DNA of 64,000 nt, taken from positions 1 through 64,000 of the forward strand of contig DAIDAG010000069.1 in NCBI GenBank assembly GCA_027310725.1, in the 5' to 3' direction. Source of the DNA: Sideroxydans sp. GTDB taxonomy: Bacteria > Pseudomonadota > Gammaproteobacteria > Burkholderiales > Gallionellaceae. This document shows, piece by piece, positions 46,045 through 55,604 of the stretch. The notes under the pieces were generated by a model that was given only the letters and a program-made list of their open reading frames with translations, did no database searches and had not been told where the DNA came from. Each line of letters begins with the position of its first letter. The first letter of the stretch is position 1. A program made the position numbers and the translations under genes.

Positions 46045-46965
46045 ATGCAAATAATTGTTCTTGGTGCATCTGCAGGCGGCGGTTTCCCGCAGTGGAACTG
46101 TAATTGCAGGAACTGTGCAGGTGTTCGTAATGGTTCGGTGAAGGCCGTTGTACGCACCCAATCTTCGATTTGTGTCAGTGGCGACAACTGTCAGGACTGG
46201 GTCCTGCTCAATGCTTCGCCGGATATCCTGCAACAGATCAAGTCCACCCCTGAACTTCAGCCTGGACGCATGCTGCGTGATTCGGGCATAGCTGGCGTAA
46301 TACTGGTGGATGGTCAGATTGACCACACTACCGGACTTTATATGCTGCGCGAGCAAAAGCAGCGACTTCCACTATGGTGCACTGATCCGGTGTATGAAGA
46401 CCTAATTCAGGGCAATCCGATTTTAAAGGTACTGGAACATTACTGCGGTGTGGATCGCCAGGTAGTGGCGATTAACGGTAGTTCTTTTGAAATCCCGAAA
46501 GTGGGCGGTATCACTTTTTCCGCGCTTTCACTGGACAGCAAGGCAGCACCCTATTCGTCGCACCGCGAGCAATCGGTGCCTGGCGACAATATCGGCCTCA
46601 CCATCACCGACAAGTTTTCCGGTCGCCGTGTGTTTTATGCCCCCGGCCTGGGCGCACGCAATGACGCTGTGTTCCAGCGCATGTGCGAAGCCGATTGCAT
46701 TTTGGTCGATGGCACATTCTGGACCGACGACGAAATGATTGGATGGGAACTCAGCAGCAAGACAGCGCGTGATATCGGCCATCTGCCGCAGTCCGGCAAA
46801 GGCGGCATGATGGAGTGGCTGTCGGAACTGCCTGTCCACGTACGCAAAATTTTGATTCACATCAACAACACCAATCCTATACTTGACGAGGCATCGCCTC
46901 AGAGGGCCGAGTTGACGAGGTATGGCATCGAAGTCGCTCATGACGGCATGCGTATATCTCTTTAA
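46045..46965 (+). CDS. pqqB: PQQ biosynthesis protein PqqB
   Basis: 306 residues, metallo-beta-lactamase fold: LGASAGGGFPQWNCNCRNC N-terminus and VDGQIDHTTGL metal-site segment. PqqB hydroxylates the crosslinked Glu-Tyr intermediate. Part of pqqABCDE. Confidence 0.96.
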   Translation: MQIIVLGASAGGGFPQWNCNCRNCAGVRNGSVKAVVRTQSSICVSGDNCQDWVLLNASPDILQQIKSTPELQPGRMLRDSGIAGVILVDGQIDHTTGLYMLREQKQRLPLWCTDPVYEDLIQGNPILKVLEHYCGVDRQVVAINGSSFEIPKVGGITFSALSLDSKAAPYSSHREQSVPGDNIGLTITDKFSGRRVFYAPGLGARNDAVFQRMCEADCILVDGTFWTDDEMIGWELSSKTARDIGHLPQSGKGGMMEWLSELPVHVRKILIHINNTNPILDEASPQRAELTRYGIEVAHDGMRISL

Positions 46966-46979
46966 AAGAAAGCTAAATC

Positions 46980-47747
46980 ATGATCCGTGCCGACATTCTT
47001 GCCGAGTCTGTTCCTTTTTTTGACGGTCGAACTCCGTTGACGCGCAAAGAGTTCGAATCCCAGTTGCGTGAAAAGGGAAAGGTGTATCACATCTTCCATC
47101 CCTTCAACGTTATGCTGAATACTGGCAAAGCCACACCTGAGCAGATCCGCTTCTGGGTCGCAAACCGCTTTTATTACCAGATTGCGATTCCGATAAAAGA
47201 TGCTGCCATTATGGCAAATTGTCCTGATCGCAATGTTCGTCGTGGATGGGTGCAGCGCATTCTTGATCACGACGGCTTCGAGTACGGCCTGCCCAATGGC
47301 GAGAAATTAATGGACGAAGGGGGTATCGAGGCTTGGATTCGCCTTGGCGTGGCTACCGGCCTGACTCGCGAGGAAATTGTCGATCTGCGCCACGTGTTGC
47401 CTGCTGTTCGTTATTCGGTCGATGCGTATATAAACTTTGCCCGCCGCGCTCCCTGGCAGGAGGCAGTCTGCTCATCGCTCACCGAGTTATTCGCGCCTGA
47501 TATTCACAAGCAGCGATTGGCGACTTGGCCTGAGCACTATCCGTGGATCGAATCGTCGGGTTTGCAGTACTTTCGCAACAGAACCAGTCAAGCTCCGCGC
47601 GATGTCATTCAGGGCTTGAATCTCACACTGGAATATTTTAATACCCGCGCTTTGCAAGAACGCGCCCTGGAAATTCTCAAGTTCAAGCTCGATATTCTGT
47701 GGGCCATGAACGATGCCATGGGCCAACACTATGGCATCACCGCATGA
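46980..47747 (+). CDS. pqqC: Pyrroloquinoline-quinone synthase PqqC
   Basis: 255 residues, all-helical heme-oxygenase-like fold ([54 protein letters not shown]). Catalyses the final eight-electron oxidation and ring closure. Its stop overlaps pqqD by four bases. Confidence 0.97.
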   Translation: MIRADILAESVPFFDGRTPLTRKEFESQLREKGKVYHIFHPFNVMLNTGKATPEQIRFWVANRFYYQIAIPIKDAAIMANCPDRNVRRGWVQRILDHDGFEYGLPNGEKLMDEGGIEAWIRLGVATGLTREEIVDLRHVLPAVRYSVDAYINFARRAPWQEAVCSSLTELFAPDIHKQRLATWPEHYPWIESSGLQYFRNRTSQAPRDVIQGLNLTLEYFNTRALQERALEILKFKLDILWAMNDAMGQHYGITA

Positions 47748-48025
47748 ACGACGCGAACCCAAATCTATCTGGTTGTCCTCGCGTGAACGACGGGTTCCGA
47801 TTGCAGTGGGAGCCTGCCCAAGATTGTCATGTACTTCTCTATCCAGAAGGAATGGTAAAACTTAATTTGAGTGCCGGAGAAATTCTCAAGCGGTGTGACG
47901 GGAAACGATCGGTGGCAGACATCGTGGTCGAACTGGAACAGGCTTTTCTTACCACGGGTCTGTTGGATGAGACGCTGGCCTTTCTGCATTTAGCCAGACA
48001 AAATAAATGGGTGACTTGGTCATGA
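47744..48025 (+). CDS. pqqD: PQQ peptide chaperone PqqD
   Basis: 93 residues, RRE domain ([32 protein letters not shown]...[15 protein letters not shown]) that binds PqqA and presents it to PqqE. Start at ATG 47744; overlaps both neighbours. Confidence 0.95.
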   Translation: MNDANPNLSGCPRVNDGFRLQWEPAQDCHVLLYPEGMVKLNLSAGEILKRCDGKRSVADIVVELEQAFLTTGLLDETLAFLHLARQNKWVTWS

Positions 48026-49233
48026 ACGCTCCCGAAAGCATGGTTACTCCTGCGATGTTGTCTAAATCGGCACCGGTGATTAATCCGCCCTTGTGGTTGC
48101 TTGCAGAGTTGACCTACCGCTGTCCCTTGCACTGTGCCTTTTGCTACAACCCGATTGATTTCGCAAGCCATAAAGATGAGCTCAGTACTACCGATTGGCT
48201 GCGCGTGTTGCGCGAAGGGCGTGCCATGGGTGCCGTCCAGTGCGGATTTTCCGGCGGTGAACCGCTATTGCGTGATGACCTTGAAATTTTAGTCACGGAA
48301 GCCCGCCAGTTGGGTTACTACACCAACTTGATCACCTCGGGCGTTGGCCTTACCGAAGAACGGGCTGCGCAACTTAAAGCCGCAGGGCTTGATCACATCC
48401 AGCTCTCGTTTCAGGATTCGACACGCGAGATCAACGATTTCATTACTCACACCAAGACCTTTGGTCTCAAGCAAGCAGTGGCGCGTGTGGTTAAATCCAA
48501 CGGTTGGCCGATGGTAATCAACGTGGTGATTCACCGTCTTAATATTGAGCACATCGGTCGAATAATCGAAATGGCTGCCGAGTTGGATGCCGAATACCTT
48601 GAGTTGGCAAATACCCAGTATTACTCTTGGGCTCATTTGAACCGCGACCAACTGCTGCCAACGCAAGAACAATTGATCCGTGCAGAACAGGAAACTAACC
48701 GCTGGCGCGAGAAGCTGGGCGACAAGATGCGCATCTTTTTCGTCAGTCCTGACTATCACGAGGCCAAGCCGAAGAAGTGCATGAATGGTTGGGGGAATGT
48801 ATTTTTGACTATCACACCCGACGGTACCGCGTTGCCATGCCACACGGCACTCATGCTACCCGGGCTTGCGTTCCCCAATGTTCGCGATTTAGGACTCAAG
48901 GAAATATGGTTCGACTCAGAGGGGTTCAACCACTATCGCGGCACGGGCTGGATGAAAGAACCTTGCTCGAGCTGTGAAGACAAGGAAAAAGATCTTGGCG
49001 GTTGCCGTTGCCAGGCTTACCTGCTCACGCAGTTACACGATGTCGCCGATCCGGTTTGCCCGAAAAGTCCTTACCATCACCTTGTGCAAAAGATTGTAGC
49101 CGGGGCTGATATGCGCGCCGCGAGCGGTGCCAACGCAGCAGCTCCGTGGGGTTCAGAGCAGGATGTGCATCCGCTCATTTTTCGCGGACCAAAAGAGTCG
49201 CTTAGCTTGGTTGGCAAGGGCAAAAAGGCTTAA
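48022..49233 (+). CDS. pqqE: PQQ radical SAM enzyme PqqE
   Basis: 403 residues. Radical SAM cluster CPLHCAFC near the N-terminus and a SPASM domain with further cysteines (CMNGWG, CSSCEDKEKDLGGCRC, VCPKSP). Joins Glu and Tyr side chains of PqqA. Start at ATG 48022, overlapping the pqqD stop. No pqqF follows, so the protease must lie elsewhere. Confidence 0.96.
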   Translation: MNAPESMVTPAMLSKSAPVINPPLWLLAELTYRCPLHCAFCYNPIDFASHKDELSTTDWLRVLREGRAMGAVQCGFSGGEPLLRDDLEILVTEARQLGYYTNLITSGVGLTEERAAQLKAAGLDHIQLSFQDSTREINDFITHTKTFGLKQAVARVVKSNGWPMVINVVIHRLNIEHIGRIIEMAAELDAEYLELANTQYYSWAHLNRDQLLPTQEQLIRAEQETNRWREKLGDKMRIFFVSPDYHEAKPKKCMNGWGNVFLTITPDGTALPCHTALMLPGLAFPNVRDLGLKEIWFDSEGFNHYRGTGWMKEPCSSCEDKEKDLGGCRCQAYLLTQLHDVADPVCPKSPYHHLVQKIVAGADMRAASGANAAAPWGSEQDVHPLIFRGPKESLSLVGKGKKA

Positions 49234-49442
49234 TGCTAAGGCTGTTGTTTATAGTGCTGGGAGTTGTTGTTTTTTGTGTAGTCCGATAGAAATCGGCTAG
49301 GATTGAAAAGTTTCGTAGTTGTCTTTTGGGCGTAAGAATAAAAAATCAGGGAGCCATAGCTCACTAACTGTTAGCACCAACACCTTATCTGAGCAGCTAA
49401 TCAGCCGCATAAGCGACTATGCAGTTATAGACCGGTCAATTG

Positions 49443-51029
49443 ATGGAGCACTATATGGCAGACTGCGATATCGTCTCCCCGCGGAATTTTCGCCAGTCGC
49501 TGTTGGCAATGCTGGGACTTTGTTTCGTGCTTGTCATGGTGGCGCTCGACCAGACGGTGATTGGTACAGCGCTGCCAACCATAGTTGCCGAACTCAACGG
49601 TTTCGACCTATACGCATGGGTGGGAACCTCTTACCTCCTGACGTCAGTCATTACGATACCCATCTTCGGCAAGTTGGGCGATGAACACGGCAGAAAGCCG
49701 TTCGTGGTCGTCGCCATCATCATATTCACTCTGGCGTCAATGTTGTGCGGATTGGCACAGAGCATGCTGCAACTGGTCTTGGCGCGAGCGCTGCAGGGAA
49801 TAGGTGGCGGCATGCTGGTATCCACCTCATTTGCCTGCGTGCCTGACCTGTTTCCGGATTCCCACGAGCGCTTGCGCTGGCAGGTGCTGTTCAGCGGTGC
49901 TTTCGGCTTGGCCAACGCCGTTGGCCCTTCATTGGGTGGATACCTTGCCGAATATTGGGGGTGGCGCTGGGTGTTTTTTGTCAATCTGCCGGTTGGAATC
50001 GCGAGTCTGGGGTTTGTTTGGCACTACTTGCCCAAGATTCGCCACTCGAAACATCCGCCTTCGCGGCTGGACTGGTTCGGCTCGATGTTGGTCGCGTTGA
50101 CGCTTGGTTGCTTGCAACTGCTGGTGGAGTGGCTACAACAACATAAGTCGGCGCTGATATTAATCACTCTAGCCTCTGTCGCGGCTGTTTCAGGTGCTAC
50201 GCTGATCTGGTGGGAACGCCGTTGCGAGAATCCTGTACTGCCTTTGGGCATGTTCACGCACCGCAGTCTGGTACCTCTATTTGCGCTGTCGCTGATGTTG
50301 GGCTTTAGCATGTTTGCGGTGATGTACTATGCACCGCTAATGTTTCAGGGTGGCTTTGGACTGTCACCCAACCAAGCCGGCTTACTGATTACGCCGCTGG
50401 CGCTTTTCATCACCGTGGGTAGCATCATGAATGGACGCATCGTGACCCGCCTGCATTCGCCGAACGTGATTCTGTATGTTGGTCTTGGCTTATTCTTTAT
50501 CGCTGATTTAGCTCTGACGCAGACTACCCTAGTCACACCGCATTCGATGATCGCAATTACCATGATGCTCGGAGGTATGGGCCTCGGCCTGCTTTTGCCC
50601 AATCTAACCCTGTTTGCACAAGTCAGCGCGCTGCCGACACAATTGGGTGTGGCTACCGCCATGATTCAGTTGATGCGTATGGTCGGAGGCATGTTGGGTA
50701 TAGCGCTAATCGGGACACTCATTCCGCATCTCTACGTCTCTGGAGTGAACGACTTGCTGGAGGCTAATCACATTACCCAATGGGCATCTTGGCTGGACGA
50801 TCCCAAAATCCTGGTCAATCATGCGCTTGCGGAAAAATTCATCGGGGTTGCACCTCAAACCGGGCATGATGCACTAATGTTTCTGGACAGAGCACGGAAC
50901 ACCTTGGTCGATGCCATTCACGACAGCCAGTGGACTGTCGCTGCATTCATGATTCTGGCGTTCTGGCTGGTTCGCCGCATACCTGTAATCGACCTTCACA
51001 GCCGCGCAAAGGGTCGAGAATCCAGGTGA
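49443..51029 (+). CDS. MFS multidrug-type exporter (DHA2, EmrB-like)
   Basis: 528 residues, 14 membrane helices predicted. VALDQTVIGTALPTIVAEL (helix 1) and GKLGDEHGRKPFVVV (loop 2-3) are family signatures. Exports drugs or metabolites; substrate unknown. The preceding 209 bases separate it from pqqE. The TTG three bases earlier is a less likely start. Confidence 0.88.
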   Translation: MEHYMADCDIVSPRNFRQSLLAMLGLCFVLVMVALDQTVIGTALPTIVAELNGFDLYAWVGTSYLLTSVITIPIFGKLGDEHGRKPFVVVAIIIFTLASMLCGLAQSMLQLVLARALQGIGGGMLVSTSFACVPDLFPDSHERLRWQVLFSGAFGLANAVGPSLGGYLAEYWGWRWVFFVNLPVGIASLGFVWHYLPKIRHSKHPPSRLDWFGSMLVALTLGCLQLLVEWLQQHKSALILITLASVAAVSGATLIWWERRCENPVLPLGMFTHRSLVPLFALSLMLGFSMFAVMYYAPLMFQGGFGLSPNQAGLLITPLALFITVGSIMNGRIVTRLHSPNVILYVGLGLFFIADLALTQTTLVTPHSMIAITMMLGGMGLGLLLPNLTLFAQVSALPTQLGVATAMIQLMRMVGGMLGIALIGTLIPHLYVSGVNDLLEANHITQWASWLDDPKILVNHALAEKFIGVAPQTGHDALMFLDRARNTLVDAIHDSQWTVAAFMILAFWLVRRIPVIDLHSRAKGRESR

Positions 51030-51328
51030 GTTTGCGCAGGGAAAGTGTTGCAAAAAGGATCAGCTGTTCCACGATTACACAGTACTCCTGCCTTATCCCG
51101 GTTTCGATTCCACCACATGCCATTACGCAATCTGCATTGCCCTTAGCTTGTCGGGATGATTTTGCATAGCTCGCCAGTCACTGGGTACGTTTCTTGCCTT
51201 GTTTCTTAATGGTGAAAGTCGCCTTACGCACGGTCTGGATGCAGTTACGAGTCTTGCAAAAGATGTACCGGCTATATGCCGGTTTCGTTTGCTCCCCAAT
51301 CCCCTGCACCTGTAATGGAGTGTAAACG
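51030..51328. other. Intergenic stretch with one hairpin
   Basis: ACCGGC-TATAT-GCCGGT (51267-51283) forms a perfect six-base stem followed by TTCGTTTG; it may be a weak terminator or a leader structure of the sensor gene at 51329. Nothing else found. Confidence 0.45.
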
Positions 51329-52771
51329 ATGCCACTATCACGTATTCAATCGAGGCTGAAGCTTAATGCAGGCGGGCAACTGAGCCTGCATACCCGCATT
51401 AGCCTGCTACTGACGGCGGTGGTAGCCAGCATGATGCTGGTGCTCGGCGGACTGTGGCTCACCAGTACCCGTGACAGCATTCATGAGGAAATCGAGTCAG
51501 CCACGCGTGTCTGCGAACAATGGTTGAACGTCCTTGCGGGCGAAGCACGCAACGCACCATCCCCGTCTGCCAACAAGCGGCTGCTGACGAATATCAAGGC
51601 GGCCGGACGCATCCGCGCCAATGCGCTTGAAGTAATCGATAGCGCAGGCCAGCGCGTGTACCTGTCGCCGCAGCCGACCTATAAGGCTGGCCGCGCTTCG
51701 CCTGCATGGTTTGCCCGAATCACCGAACCGGTTTTTGCACAACGCCGCATTAGCGCAGGAACCCTGACCCTGATCATCACCCCCGATTCTTCACGCGCCG
51801 GCCTGGATGCTTGGGACAACCTGTTTGCGATGATGGCTTGGGCCTGCGCGTTTCTCGCCGCCCTTTTCATCGCTGCACGCTGGGCGCTGAACCGGGCTTT
51901 GCATCCGCTCGATCAAATCAAGACAGCGCTCGAATACACTGGACAGGGCCGTTTCGATACCCGATTGCCAGTCTATAACAGTCCCGACTTGAACCGCCTG
52001 GCCAATGCCTTCAACGGCATGGCAGATCGCCTGAACGAAGCGGTCAACGACAATGTCCGCCTCGAAAGCGAGCGTGAACTGTCGCACCAGCTGCAGGCTC
52101 GTCTCGAAGCGGAGCGGCGCAGCATTGCCCACGAACTGCACGATGAACTGGCGCAAGGCATAACCGCTGTGCGTGCGCTGGCCGGTGCCATCGTCCAGCG
52201 CACCACCGAATACCCGGCCTTGCATGGTCACGCACAGAACATCATTGCCGTCACCAACCAGATCCAGGAAGGCATACGCCACATCCTGCAGCGCCTGCGC
52301 CCGCTCGGCAGCGACGCCACCATCGGCCTGAATCAGGCGCTGCAACGTTACCTGGAACTTTGGCAGCAGCACTATCCCGATTTAGCACTGCATGTCGACT
52401 TGTATACCGAGACGATACAGGTCAGCGACGAATTGGCGCTGACCGTATTGCGCATTATTCAGGAAGGCTTGACCAATGTAGTGCGCCATGCCTCTGCTGC
52501 GCAGGTACAGTTGAAGCTGCACTACGTGCATCAGGATGATGACGAGTGGCTGGAACTGACGCTGACCGACAACGGGCGCGGTCTCTCCTGCAAGGATAGC
52601 AGTAATGCAGGATGTGGATTCGGCCTGATCGGCATGCGCGAACGGGTCGTGGCGCTGCATGGCGAACTATCGATTGCCAATCTGGATGGCGGTGGTGTCT
52701 GTTTGTGGTCGCGCCTGCCCACGAGCCGAAAACAGGCTAACCGTACTATTGATATGTCTAATATGTCTTAA
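51329..52771 (+). CDS. NarX-type sensor histidine kinase
   Basis: 480 residues. Two membrane helices (about 24-45 and 168-190) enclose a periplasmic domain of about 120 residues; HAMP; HisKA_3 with phospho-His in AHELHDELAQGITAV (about residue 270); HATPase with LTDNGRGL and GFGLIGMRERV. Ligand unknown. GGAG precedes the ATG. Partner of the regulator at 52809. Confidence 0.9.
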   Translation: MPLSRIQSRLKLNAGGQLSLHTRISLLLTAVVASMMLVLGGLWLTSTRDSIHEEIESATRVCEQWLNVLAGEARNAPSPSANKRLLTNIKAAGRIRANALEVIDSAGQRVYLSPQPTYKAGRASPAWFARITEPVFAQRRISAGTLTLIITPDSSRAGLDAWDNLFAMMAWACAFLAALFIAARWALNRALHPLDQIKTALEYTGQGRFDTRLPVYNSPDLNRLANAFNGMADRLNEAVNDNVRLESERELSHQLQARLEAERRSIAHELHDELAQGITAVRALAGAIVQRTTEYPALHGHAQNIIAVTNQIQEGIRHILQRLRPLGSDATIGLNQALQRYLELWQQHYPDLALHVDLYTETIQVSDELALTVLRIIQEGLTNVVRHASAAQVQLKLHYVHQDDDEWLELTLTDNGRGLSCKDSSNAGCGFGLIGMRERVVALHGELSIANLDGGGVCLWSRLPTSRKQANRTIDMSNMS

Positions 52772-52808
52772 CAAAGGTAGTTGCGTATCATTAAATGGAG
52801 AACATGCC

Positions 52809-53456
52809 ATGAACACTGTTCTGAACAATCTGTCCATAATGCTGGTCGACGATCACGCCATCGTTCGTATGGGGTTTCGTCTGCTATTGGAAGGTGCAGG
52901 CGCTGCTAGAGTGATCGAAGTCGATCGCGGTGAGACGGCGCTCAGCTGCTATAACGAGGCACATCCGGATGTGGTCATCATGGATATCTCGATGCCCGGC
53001 ATGGGCGGACTGGCGGCGCTGCTACGCTTGCGCGCCCACCATCCGGCAGCGCGTGTACTGATGCTGTCGGCTTTCCATGACGCCATCACCCCGGTGCGTG
53101 CGCTGAAAGCCGGTGCGTTGGGCTATCTGAGCAAGCGCTGCCCGCCGGAAGAATTAATCACGGCAGTGCAACAAGTCAGCCGCGACCAGCGTTACCTCGA
53201 TCCTGAACTGGCGCAGTCCGTCGCGCTGGCGCATCTCACCGGTGATACCGAGCTGGCCGACATCCTGACCGACAAGGAATTACTGGTCTTCCTGCAACTG
53301 GCTCAGGGCCGCTCGGTCAATGAAGTGGCGCATGATTTTCATCTCAGCCCGAGTACCGTCGGCACTCATCTGTACCACATCAAGCAGAAACTCAATGTAC
53401 ACAACTCTGCCGAAATGACGATTGTCGCACTGCGTAGCGGTTTTATTGAAGCCTGA
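52809..53456 (+). CDS. NarL/LuxR-type response regulator
   Basis: 215 residues. Receiver with acidic pocket LVDDHAIVR, phospho-Asp59 (VVIMDIS) and Lys in LSKRC; C-terminal LuxR helix-turn-helix (GRSVNEVAHDFHLSPSTVGTHLYHIKQKLNV). Start at ATG 52809. Follows the kinase by 37 bases. Confidence 0.92.
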   Translation: MNTVLNNLSIMLVDDHAIVRMGFRLLLEGAGAARVIEVDRGETALSCYNEAHPDVVIMDISMPGMGGLAALLRLRAHHPAARVLMLSAFHDAITPVRALKAGALGYLSKRCPPEELITAVQQVSRDQRYLDPELAQSVALAHLTGDTELADILTDKELLVFLQLAQGRSVNEVAHDFHLSPSTVGTHLYHIKQKLNVHNSAEMTIVALRSGFIEA

Positions 53457-53504
53457 TCAAGTGCCTCCGACAGCGGTTCGTTTAAATCCGGAGTTTATTT
53501 TTCG

Positions 53505-54362
53505 ATGAAATTGCTACGCTACGGCCCGATTGGCGGCGAAAAACCCGGTATCCTTGATTCCCAAGGGCGCGTTCACGACCTCTCAGATATCATTCCAGAC
53601 CTCACCGCCGCCTGTCTCGTTGAAGAGCGTTTGTCTACCCTAGCAAAGATTGACCCGGATTGCCTGTCACTCGTCAAGGCCGACGTTCGCATTGGCTGCC
53701 CGGTCGCGAACATCGGCAAGGTTATTGCCGTCGGCCTCAATTATGCGGAACACGCCAATGAAACCGGCCTCACCCTCCCGACTGAGCCGATCCTGTTTAT
53801 GAAGGCCATCTCGGCGCTCTGTGGTCCGAATGACGACGTTGTGATCCCGCGCGGCGCAATAAAAACAGACTGGGAAGTTGAACTTGGCGTGATTATCGGA
53901 AAAACCGCGCGCTATGTGGACGAAAACAGCGCGTTGAGCCATGTCGCCGGCTACGTCGTGGTCAACGACATTTCAGAGCGAGCCTATCAGTTCGAACGGG
54001 GTGGCCAGTGGGACAAGGGCAAGAGTTGCGACACGTTCTGTCCGGTCGGACCCTGGCTGGTCACCCCCGACGAGATTACCGATCCGCAGCGACTGTCGCT
54101 CTGGCTGGATGTCAACGGTCAGCGTCGGCAAGACAGCAACACCAGCAATCTGGTATTTGGCATTGCCAATCTGATTTCCTACATCAGCCGATTCATGACC
54201 CTCTATCCAGGAGACCTGATTAGTACCGGCACACCGCCCGGTGTCGGCTTCATGCAAAAACCGGTGCCGATTTTCCTCAAACCCGGCGATATCATGACCT
54301 TGGGTGTGGAAGGACTCGGCATACAGATGCAAACCTGCCGTGCTTGGAGCAGGGATTATTGA
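53505..54362 (+). CDS. Fumarylacetoacetate hydrolase-family enzyme
   Basis: 285 residues, FAH fold: VGLNYAEHANETGL, DWEVELGVIIG (metal Glu/Asp), YVVVNDISERAYQF, KSCDTFCPVGPWLV, GDLISTGTPPGVGF. Cleaves or decarboxylates beta-keto acids, often from aromatic rings. Follows the two-component pair by 48 bases in the same direction. Confidence 0.9.
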   Translation: MKLLRYGPIGGEKPGILDSQGRVHDLSDIIPDLTAACLVEERLSTLAKIDPDCLSLVKADVRIGCPVANIGKVIAVGLNYAEHANETGLTLPTEPILFMKAISALCGPNDDVVIPRGAIKTDWEVELGVIIGKTARYVDENSALSHVAGYVVVNDISERAYQFERGGQWDKGKSCDTFCPVGPWLVTPDEITDPQRLSLWLDVNGQRRQDSNTSNLVFGIANLISYISRFMTLYPGDLISTGTPPGVGFMQKPVPIFLKPGDIMTLGVEGLGIQMQTCRAWSRDY

Positions 54363-54395
54363 TCAGACACGGTGAAGTATTAATAGCCCAGACGA

Positions 54396-54785
54396 TTAAA
54401 CCGTGATCAGAAAATCGAAGTTTACGTTGCTGGCGACTTGGCCGTTGCGAATGCCCCAGTTGTCCAACGCCACTTCATTAAGCATCACTGTCACCGCGTC
54501 GGGCGACACACCAAGGACGACGACGGCATCGGTTAGCGCGCGATATAAAGCACGCTTGGTGGCCAAGCTGCGGCCGGGAAACAGAGCGACTTCGAGCAGC
54601 ACGAAGCGAGGGTCGCATCCTTGCGGCAGACGGATCATTTCGGTCGCGTGGCAGTGCAGGCGCAACAGCGAATCGCCGGGTGGAACACCGAGAATATCGA
54701 CCAGCGCCTGATCGATTCCGTCAAACAATTCTTCGCTGCGGCCTTCCAACCAGCCCTTCCGGGTTTCGATTCGAACGTAGGGCAT
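54396..54785 (-). CDS. 4-oxalocrotonate tautomerase-family protein
   Basis: 129 residues beginning MPYVRIE, so Pro2 is the catalytic base after Met removal. Longer than the 62-residue classic enzyme; two fused units are likely. Last gene of the U32 operon, three bases after the SDR stop. Confidence 0.85.
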   Translation of the reverse strand: MPYVRIETRKGWLEGRSEELFDGIDQALVDILGVPPGDSLLRLHCHATEMIRLPQGCDPRFVLLEVALFPGRSLATKRALYRALTDAVVVLGVSPDAVTVMLNEVALDNWGIRNGQVASNVNFDFLITV

Positions 54786-54788
54786 TTT

Positions 54789-55604
54789 TCAGGAAGCCGG
54801 CCAAGTGTGACTACCGCCTGCGTTCATCGCCAAATTGCCGCCATCGACCGGCAGCAGAACACCATTAACCGCACGCGCTGCGTCCGAAGCGAGAAAAATG
54901 GCCGGGCCAACGTAATCCTCGGGGTCGAGCAGTCTGCCCTGCGGCAGGCCAGCCAGGATGCGCGGCAAAACATGATCGCGAAAGCGCGGTGTATCGAGGT
55001 GGGCGCGCAGGCCGGGGGTCAGAGTCTGAGCCGGTAGCAGGGCATTGACCCGGATGTCGGCGCTGGCGTATTCGACTGCGAGTTCTCGCGTCATCTGATG
55101 CACCGCTGCCTTGGCGCAACTGTAGGGCATGGCACCCCGCCCCAGCGCCAGTTCACCGGCATTCGAGCCGATGTTGATGATCGTACCGCCGCCTGCCGCC
55201 AGCATCACACGTAGCGCTTCACGGCAGCACAAAAAATAGCCGGTAAGGTTGACCGCCAGCATGCGCTCCCAATCGGCAAGCTCAAGCTCGTGCGGGCGGA
55301 CTCGTGCGGGGAAAAAGAAAGGCACATTCACGAGCACATCGACACTGCCCAACTCGCAGGAAAGGGTTTCAAACATTTCTGCAACTTGCACCGGATCGCT
55401 GATGTCGCAATTAATCGCCAACGGCGCTTCACCCAATCGGCCGATCTCGGCTGATGTTTGTGCCAACCCTGCGGCATCGCAGTCGGCAATGGCCATTCGC
55501 GCACCAGCACGCGCGTAGCCCAGCGCAATGGCGTGGCCGATGCCGCCGTTGGCACCGGCTCCGGTCACCAGCGCGATTTTTCCTTCAAGGTCAAAGCATG
55601 GCAT
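54789..55604 (-). CDS. Short-chain dehydrogenase/reductase
   Basis: 271 residues from ATG 55604 (alternative 55628). Rossmann motif VTGAGANGGIGHAIA, NVPFFF in place of NNAG, Ser in INIGSNAGE, catalytic Tyr-x3-Lys in YSCAK, PVDGGN tail. NAD(P)-dependent; substrate unknown. The start overlaps the PEP-synthase-like gene by 14 bases. Confidence 0.88.
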   Translation of the reverse strand: MPCFDLEGKIALVTGAGANGGIGHAIALGYARAGARMAIADCDAAGLAQTSAEIGRLGEAPLAINCDISDPVQVAEMFETLSCELGSVDVLVNVPFFFPARVRPHELELADWERMLAVNLTGYFLCCREALRVMLAAGGGTIINIGSNAGELALGRGAMPYSCAKAAVHQMTRELAVEYASADIRVNALLPAQTLTPGLRAHLDTPRFRDHVLPRILAGLPQGRLLDPEDYVGPAIFLASDAARAVNGVLLPVDGGNLAMNAGGSHTWPAS